Below, piece by piece: positions 55,666 through 64,000 of a stretch of DNA of 64,000 nucleotides. The notes below the pieces were generated by a model. The model had not been told where the DNA came from. It saw nothing but the letters and a program-made list of their open reading frames with translations, and ran no database searches. Source of the stretch: Albula goreensis (Eukaryota; Chordata; Actinopteri; Albuliformes; Albulidae); contig CM040741.1 of NCBI GenBank assembly GCA_022829145.1, positions 46,866,180 through 46,930,179 on the forward strand, read 5' to 3'. How positions within the stretch are numbered: position 1 is the stretch's first letter; each line of letters starts with the position of its first letter. The position numbers and the translations under genes were made by a program.

Positions 55666-58600
55666 CTGGGAAGAAAGGGGCCCCAATCATATTACAACAC
55701 AGAGACTCCAGAGTATGATTATGCAATTTAATTACATATCCACATGTGCACATATGTATTTAACCAGCCGAGGCTTTAAAATCTATGCATTTAACTAATA
55801 AGCAACCACATTCCAGTGCAATCTCAGACAATTGTGCTATTTTTATTAACAAACAAGTCAGAGTGTATGACAGTTGACAGCCAGCTTAGTCTGCTTATGT
55901 GCTGTGTTGGCACAAGCAGAGTCTGAAGCAGAGCTATAATCAGATGGTGACAGCACTCCTTACAGCAATACAGCTGTAAAATGTATTTGGTAATTAACAC
56001 ACTGAGCTCACAATCATAAGGAGGTGACCTCAGAAAAGTTACTCTTTTTCTGGAGCCTGATACATGAGGCTTTGCTTTCATGGTGTCATTTCTATAAGAC
56101 TGCAGATGCACGCTGACTACCAGAATGTTTTTGCATGTCCTTTTTTACTTTTGTGCAAATTCTACATTTTGGACTCGTTCCATTCAGTGGATTTATAATT
56201 TTTAAAAATGTTAATCTCAATTGAAAGAGGAACTGTGCAGCTCTTAGTGATTGTTCAGTACCCATATTGACTCCAGTTACTGCAGCGCTGTGAATTTGTC
56301 ACTCCACCTCTACGTTTTATTTCTAGCTAATATATTAAGACGATGTCAATAGTCAACAAATTATCCATCTTGTTAGCTTAGTTGTACAGGCTCCAGACCA
56401 AGATACCAGTTGCTGTGGCTATTTAGGAACAGTGGGACTGCGATTATTGTACCAAGTTTAGTGCTTTATTCAGCAACAGGAAATTCCCATTTCACTGACT
56501 GCAGATCATATGACACTGCCTGCCTCATGACATTTAGACCTTCAGAAGTAGTAGAGAACTAGCTAGCTAGCTCTGTTAGCACACAATGTAAATTATCATT
56601 TTTACCACCTCTCAGTGACCTCAAATTGCAAAGACCATTGAAACACATTTGGAAGGATAATGCCAGATAAACTACACATGTCCATGAAACTCAATATATA
56701 TATAATTGTTGTATAAAACATGTACCAGGAAAATTGATTACTCTGACAGTTTAAGTAAACATATTTTAGGATCAAATTGTTGTTTGATGTTATTGTATGA
56801 GTAGCCCTTATGGGTATGTAGTGAAATATTGACAGTGCAGAAAAATACAAATCCCAATTAATGTTGTGCATAATGAAATAATGGACTAGCATATCAAATA
56901 TTTGTTTCCTCTGAGTCCTTGATACACCATACAACTTCTCCATCATTCTTAGGTAATGTTTTATATATCATCAGGTTCAGACATGTTTTTAAGTAAACTA
57001 TTACAACAAATTACATCATTACATTTTTGACAATGAAAATAGGCATGCTGCATCACATGTAATGCTTATAATTTTACTTAGGTCTATTTATGAAGTCCAA
57101 AGTTGACTTGTTAAATGTGTCATTTTGAATGGATTATTTGAATAAATTAAAAACAGTGACCAATCTTGGTTCAGTGTTGTGAGCTCTTTGTGTTGCTGTT
57201 AAGTTAGCTGATCCCTCATATTTCACTTGAATGTTTACAAGTCAAATAACTCTTTCACAAGAGTTATACAAAAAAAAGAATAAGGAGTAAGAACAATGTG
57301 ATCACTGTGTATCTAACAATTTCAAGTTCATGTTGTGTTATGACAAACAAGGGACAGACAGAAAATAGTGGACCTGAGATTCAAACTCCATCTGTCTCTG
57401 GCTCACAATTAAATGCAGGTGTTCATTTTTGTTTTCACTGAGACAGTTTGGCAAGCTCAGCAATCATCAAAATTAACTTGCCAAACCGTTCTTGTAGAGC
57501 AAACCCATGAAAATCTTATGAAATTGTAATAAAAGTTAAGGACAGTTGTTGAATGAATCACAGCCTGGAACATAAGCACTTAAGACTTAAAGACTTAAGT
57601 CTTTGCCCTGATTATCTGACTCTAAGCAAAAGAGCAATGTGTTCAGTCAGTGGATGTAGTAACTGACTGTATGTGCAACATTTTATCATGAGAGGTGGCA
57701 TTTCACTCACTTTCTCATACTAGCAAATTACACAGCTGAAAAATGAATTATGCCTGTGATTCAGACCACACACTCCAGCCAGATCAGTCTGTTCCACAGC
57801 CTTGGGGCAAATGGCTGTCCCTTCACTTCATGATTACTCTCCAAATCACAATACATGTCTGTTACAGCCTCACTGCACTGAAATATGTGGTCAGAATCAT
57901 TGGCTATCTTCCACTGCCAAAGACAGCCAAATACTTCAGTTTTTGCCACAAATCACATCTCTCTTCGAGCTACATTAGGATATTGTTCCCTCACTTCCAA
58001 GGTGACCTGTGCATTGGGCCTGATTTCATTAATCTATCTGTCCCCTCATTGGGTGATATGAAGGTATATGAAACTAGAGGGACCTGCCCAAACAGTTTCA
58101 AATATACATATTACTTTGTTTATATAATCAGCTTTTAAGTTGTTCAGTGAGATCTTAATTCTGGATGGGCAGAAATCAGCTTTAATGCAGGTTTGCATTT
58201 AAATTTCATTATTTATCAAAGTGGACCCCTATCCACATGGTTTTCTCTTCCTCCATGGGTTGCAGTACATCTCATACATAGTCAGTATAACTCTTCCCTT
58301 TGTCAAGGATATATACTGAAGGTTGTTTTGGGGCGTCTTGGCTCATACAAAATCTACAGTTTTTAACATATTTCAATGCTGTGGATGAGTCATTTCTGAC
58401 AGCCATAAATGGGCTTCTGAGCCTAAGAGGTCACTCTGGAACTTAATACCTTACCAGAGTGATGTCCAGAGTGTTTAGCTTCTTGCGTCTTTGTGCCACT
58501 CTCAGATTTAATTACTAATGTGCATTTTAAAGGACTGAGATAGTTTTTCCATCTTTTGAATGATGGAACATTTCAAAATGTTCTCCTTACTGCTGTGTAC

Positions 58601-61600
58601 TTTATAGTAGCTATGTAATAATAATTCTGCAACTTCAGATACAGTCGTGACACCCTACTGTAAGTAAAACAGAACTTACCTTTTCATATCTTAGAATCTT
58701 CAATTGACTCTCTCAGTGAGCAGAGTCTCAGTATAATTTTTGTCAGCATTAGCTTCAAAATCCCACCACATCCTTCATCAGCCTCAGAATTTGACCTTTA
58801 TCATCTTAAAAGCTTGCTGTGCTATGTTTAGTCCAAAGTCATTCACCCCATAATGTAATTAAAAGAACTCATCGTCATCTGCTTATTCTCAAACATAATT
58901 ATCAGATTGTCATGTCAGTGTCTACTTTAATAAAGTGTTGATTCTAACAGGAATACAGTAATCAGACCACACATGTGGTGATCTGCAGTTTGGGATAAGG
59001 ATCGTATGTTCTCATCTGAAGTCTTGATGCCTTGTCCAATACCTACACTTATCAAAAGGCAAAATTCATTCACTAACTAACACTCATTTTTTGTCTCTAC
59101 TGCTTATATTAATAGATTTGGAAGTAAAGCTACTGTTACACAGCTCTATAGCTCCTGTGATCATTGTAATAGAGTGCTCTTACTCTCTCAGCAGCTCTGT
59201 TACCTCTCATTCAACTCATATGAGCCACATGTTGACAGGGTATCCCTCCGCTAATGTCATTCCTGCAGCAGCAATGTATTTGCAGGTGTGAAAGTGCACT
59301 TCCTGCGGCCTGCAACACAACCTTTATGAGTATGTAAAGCTGCGTCATGCAGCGGAAATGTCTTCTGCTCCTCTCATAGTTAGTGCATTCTAGAATAGTG
59401 GGGCAAGGACTCTTTTTGCATCAACTCCCAGTGGCTAGCAGTGGGGTCCAGAAAATTCCTGCCCAGAGCATGAAGCGGTTGTTCCACAGTTACCTGCTTT
59501 TAATAATAATTATTTATTTAGCTGTATTTAATTCATTTGAAATTTTAGTCTCAAATGATTCTTGCTTCTGCAGGCAAAGGAGCATATATCCATGCTTCTG
59601 TTTACAGATATTTCAGCAAAATTGTTCAAATATAAATTTTACATTGAAAAAATGATGCACTAATGTGCTCAATGAGTCAATCACAACGTTTTCAGAACAC
59701 AGCTTGTATTTTGTGTATTTTCACAAAGCAAGTTTGCCAATCAACACCTATTGACCACTTGCTGGATATATCTACAACCCAGACTACTTCAGTTCAACTC
59801 GCTTAAACTATCAGTGTCCTTCTAACAAATATACTTTTCATCCTGTGCATTTGATCAACCCCAGCAAACATAATGTATAACAACAAACATAACATACAAT
59901 ATGTCACAGTTTGTTCTCAATCAGGGCAGGTTTTCATAACCCTCTGCATGTGTCTTGTATATATAAATGTCCGTGATGTGGTCTCCAAGATATGTTCTTC
60001 ATGAATTGCATTTTTTGAAAAATTGATTAATCCAGTTGCTGAGCCAAGATATGTACTGGATTATTCATACACAATCTTTATATGAATTGCATTCTTTTTC
60101 AAGGAGTAATCCAATAAGTGAGCCAATGTGCGTAATGGATTTTTCATACAGTTGTTTCATCTTTAAAATGAATCATTGTACAAGAGTATCTCATTTCACA
60201 GTTATTTCTTGGCATTTCTTTTCTCCCAGCTTTCCGTGTCACAGCCTGTGCCAAGTCATAGTGCAGATAATCAGATGCCCTCCTAAATATGAGACATACG
60301 GTTTATGATGGATTTTGGAGATGACGAATCTTTCAGGATGTGTAAAATGTATGCGATGAGTTGAAAGTGGATATAACAATGCCTCTGTATTCTTCAAATG
60401 GGCCTCATTACACATGGTAGAAATGTAGTGCAACTAACACAGATGTGCTCATGAAAACGAAGAAGGATGAAGAAAGCCAGTATTTGATTTGAGATGGTAA
60501 CACTGTAATGTTACACTAACTAACACTAATTTCATGAATACACAGATACACTAGGCAGACTGCCTTTCATCCTGACACCACAATGAGAGTTCACTTCCAG
60601 TGTTCTATAACAGGCACCATCTGGATAGACAACATCAGCCTGCACTAAGTAAAACCATAATTCAAAGCGCTGTAAATAGCTTAAGGAAGATGTTTTCACA
60701 CTACAGAAAATATATTTGTTGTTATTTTAATTTTTAATCAAATCTTGACCATCAGGTTTAGTGCCTCATCTATACCACTTAATTGCATTGTATGCTATTC
60801 ATAGACATTTCTAAATTTAAATTTACTTAGAATATTAAACAAGGAACTAAAGGTGTGTGTACCTGATAATAGTGCATGCAAAGGTCATAAACCACCAAGC
60901 AGGTGCATAAAATCCTATGCTTTCCATTTCTCAGGACCGATTCACGACCACTTTTCAAAATTACTGTTTTAAGAATAACAGTCAGAAGACTGGAAGAACA
61001 GAATTAGTCAGAGTGTACAGAAATGTGTGGCAATATAAGGTGCTTTATGATGAGATAAATACAACAGTATAAACTTCTGGATGTAAATATGTATCTTAGC
61101 ATTATGCCACTGTTAGTGACAATAAAATGTATCAAAAGTTTCATGTATAAAATGATGTGTTACAGAACATTGATGAAAAAACAGCACCAGCATTGGAAAG
61201 TAATTTCAGTCAAGATCCTAAATCTATGGAAACTATTTTATCTTGTCACTGTTTAAGGATAAAATATGACAGTTGTCTATTTTTTGTGTTTTTGTGAAGT
61301 AGTTATATTTATACTATAAAATAATTGTTCTGTATTGGAAAAAAAACATTCAGTATTTCTTGCTAAGTATACAAATGGTTTCAAGTAGGTAATGTGTCTT
61401 ACCATACAGCAAAGTGTATGCACACTACTAATCACACTGCTGCCTTACATATGAAGTTTGATCAAACTTGACAATGGGAGAGAGGGAATACTTTGTAAGT
61501 AAAGTCATAACAAAATACAAATTTAAAAAATACCAACTCTACACTTGAAAAATACACCAGAGTCCACCCTTTGCATGGAATTAAAAAAAAGAAACACTAT

Positions 61601-64000
61601 GCAGTCATTTCATGAATATAAGCCTGAATTTGGCAGGCTTCGCTCATTATTGAAAAGTAGCCAGATGTTTTTACAAGAATCCAAGCAGTTAACAATTGAG
61701 GAAAGTGAAAAGACCCAGATACGATTTGTTCAAGTTACACAAGCATGACATCATAACAAAACACTGGAACCAACCTTTTTGTAGTCCTCCGATCAAGCTG
61801 AAATGTGCCAGAAAGAGGATCTCCAGAAGTGGAATGTGTTCCATAAGCTTCATGCTTATTCCCAGAAAGGTATATGTTCAGTGAGCCTCAAAATTCCATC
61901 GGTATGATACATTTCAGAAACCCATTTTGTTAAGTTCCCTCTGATTCAGCTATCCTTGAAGCAGGCCCATCCATGCTATCTGGCAACGTGATTTTTTTTT
62001 CTTCAGTGCTGGCTGACAAGATGGACAAGAGCAGCTGGTGTTCTTCAGGCGGGGATAGGAGTTGTCCCTTATAACTAGGGCCTAGTAACACTGAAAGCAG
62101 AATCTCAAAAATAAGACAGACTCCATATGGAGTACAACAATGCTGTGCAGGCTTTTGTTAAACATATTTTAGTGAGACAGCAGAAGAATTATTTTCATGG
62201 TCAGATTCACAAAACATTTCCCCTGCAATATGTCTGAAATTTCAAATGCTCAAATCAATTTTCATTCAAAGAACTCTTACAGTGTTAAGTTAAACTATAT
62301 TCTGTATTCATTCTGCATTTTTCATAATTTTTTTATCCACAATGAAATGTAGGAGTTTTCTTCCAAAATCAGCCTGGCAAGCGTAGTGATTACCTACATT
62401 AATGTAAGGAAATTGTGTTTTGAAGAAAAATGTTTTTTTATTGTTTTAATTAAGAGCTAAATGTTGGAGAAAATGTTGATTGAATCAATGCCAATCTAAT
62501 GAGAACATGAAATAACAAGGAAATGAGCTAACATTGACACATACTACATTCCAATATACACAGACAGACATGATGTACACTTAGTTGTTACATGGCAACA
62601 CATTACAATGGAATTTCCTTTGTCCTTTGGCACACTCTGCCATTTTTATAAGGAAGGATTCCTATCTCTTATAAGAAATAATTTCCTATCATAGAAAGAG
62701 GTAATGGAAGGAACACAACTTGGGCTTTGACATTTAATTCAATACACTTTGGTTCTGGTGTGTTGAGTAAAGGCCCACAGAGGACGAAGCTGCACTTTCA
62801 CAATATTAGAACTGAGCTGTTGCTTCTCTCCCAATGTGGTCCTGGCACTCATTCAATATGCATGCAGCCTTTGTGTATGGCCTCCCACCTGTTACCCAAT
62901 TCTCAGCCTGCACCAGTTTATTTTAAGCAGGGAATGACATTTCCCAATGCGTTTGTTCGCCACTCAGCCAGCGAGCCTTTGCCTTGTAGGGTTAATGTGA
63001 ATGCATTGTGGAATGGGGGGGTGGGAGTTTGGTTGAAGGACCAAAACACATACAAGAATAATGTACAAGCCCACATTTTTGTCTAAAATTTGTCTAACAT
63101 CACATCCGTTGATGCAGTGCCATCACCATTGTTTTAGCAGTACAACTTTTTTTTTTTTACTTTTTGAAATTTAACCTAAATTGAGCTCCTTTTTTAACTT
63201 GACATGTGACAAAACGCTTTCAAGTGGACAGTAAGATTTTGCTATTATATGCCAGTTATTATCATATAATGTCAAACAATCTGATTGCAGAATGTAGAAA
63301 CTGCAGGCATGTAAATGATATAAAAATATAAAAAGTGGACATGTTCATGTGACTAACACAGTCTATGTTTTTAAACACAAAAATCCCAAAGCAACAAAGT
63401 AATCAGAATACACTGACCTTAAACACATGAAAAAGGAGGGCTTTGAGGTGCTATAATTATGTGCCACTCCTGTATTTGACCCTGTCTGGAGAACATATTA
63501 GACCCAAAAGTCCCAAACTGGTAAATGAATTTGGCTCAATCAATACATCTTCTCATTGTTCTTCATTAAAGCACTTCCTTACATTAAACCAGTTAATAAA
63601 TGAGTCTCTATGGGTATCCAGCCCTGCCGAATTACAAGACAATGTAACTATATAATTACTCCCATTCAGGGGTAATTATATAGTTACATTTGTGTGCTCA
63701 CACCTTTAGTCTCATGTGTCATACGTTTTAAAGATGGCATTACTTACAGAGCGTAAGATGGAGAACTCATCCACAATGTGAAATTCTGTCTGTCCAGCTC
63801 ACTTTAATAGATTGCAAAATATAAGTATGAGCACTGAGACTTTGCCACTCACTTCAATAATATGGAGACAGGCTAAGAAACAGTCAAGGTTTATTCATGC
63901 AATGAAACAGTGACAATGTAAACATTCACTTTTATCCGCACACTAAATCTGGTACCTTTGCATTGATGCTAACATGAATATGTTGAACTCTCTGCATTGT
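55666..64000 (-). other. musk: Upstream part of musk, probably its first intron
   Basis: The exon at 55665 needs a preceding exon that ends in G and carries the start codon and signal peptide. No short minus-strand exon with a Met, a hydrophobic core and a phase-1 donor was recognised here, so that exon and the promoter probably lie past the window. Otherwise only AT-rich DNA and the hairpin near 63.66 kb are seen. Confidence 0.6.
63641..63690. repeat. Perfect 19-bp inverted repeat with 12-nt loop
   Basis: The arms 63641-63659 (AATGTAACTATATAATTAC) and 63672-63690 are exact reverse complements. The 12-nt loop itself contains CCC/GGG, which can extend the stem past one unpaired base. It is AT-rich and in presumed musk upstream or first-intron DNA. 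No gene is associated. Confidence 0.9.

Noticed and set aside
57743..58138. Apparent LINE-like or coding segment (131 codons)
   Set aside because: A few residues resemble reverse-transcriptase tails, but no continuous match or conserved catalytic motif could be followed.
58680..58800. Possible musk signal-peptide exon on the minus strand near a good donor (AAAAG|GTAAGT)
   Set aside because: Every Met in reach is either followed by a stop or out of frame with the donor, and no hydrophobic signal core is present.
63740..63790. Possible first musk exon with donor CTCT|GTAAGT on the minus strand
   Set aside because: It would give a short polar peptide (MSSPSYAL) leaving phase 2, while the next exon needs phase 1.

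Overview
The window is eukaryotic and vertebrate: AT-rich, CpG-poor DNA with phase-consistent GT-AG exons, long introns and decayed DNA transposons. It carries two convergent (tail-to-tail) genes. The plus-strand gene is lpar1, encoding lysophosphatidic acid receptor 1. The minus-strand gene is musk, encoding the muscle-specific receptor tyrosine kinase. From general knowledge the two are also convergent neighbours in mammals. A kringle domain in MUSK, which mammals lack, together with Tc1, mariner and Tigger-type relics, suggests a ray-finned fish. The species cannot be told from the sequence.

Layout. Positions 1-3400 are intergenic, with one faint protein-like relic. Positions 3420-3821 are the only clearly CpG-rich patch. 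It has a full CRE (TGACGTCA) and a good splice donor, and is probably the lpar1 promoter and first non-coding exon. The long first intron (about 3.8-20.8 kb) holds microsatellites, a palindromic MITE, a Tc1 relic and a Tigger relic. The lpar1 coding exons are 20862-21603 and 32207-32508 (347 codons), separated by a 10.6-kb intron with a mariner element. The 3'UTR ends near 33.29 kb. The intergenic space to about 40.6 kb holds a TA-flanked TIR element and a perfect 21-bp hairpin. From 55665 down to 40611, sixteen musk exons can be traced on the minus strand. They give three Ig domains, a frizzled-like cysteine-rich domain, a kringle, the transmembrane segment, the NPxY juxtamembrane segment and the tyrosine kinase. 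The signal-peptide exon was not found and probably lies beyond 64000.

The two genes have no direct functional link. LPAR1 is a G-protein-coupled lipid receptor, and MUSK is the agrin/LRP4 co-receptor that organises the neuromuscular junction.

The most unusual structure is at 42084-42575. A minisatellite with a unit of about 50 bp abuts the first exon of the musk kinase domain. Its unit appears to be built from that exon's own splice acceptor and first five codons (R-A-P-G-L-L), repeated six times. The exon itself carries a 23-bp tandem duplication. As assembled, the ancestral frame is broken. A TTAG inside the repeat can restore an open frame with a different 15-residue segment before the catalytic-lysine strand. 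This is either real gene remodelling or an assembly artefact.
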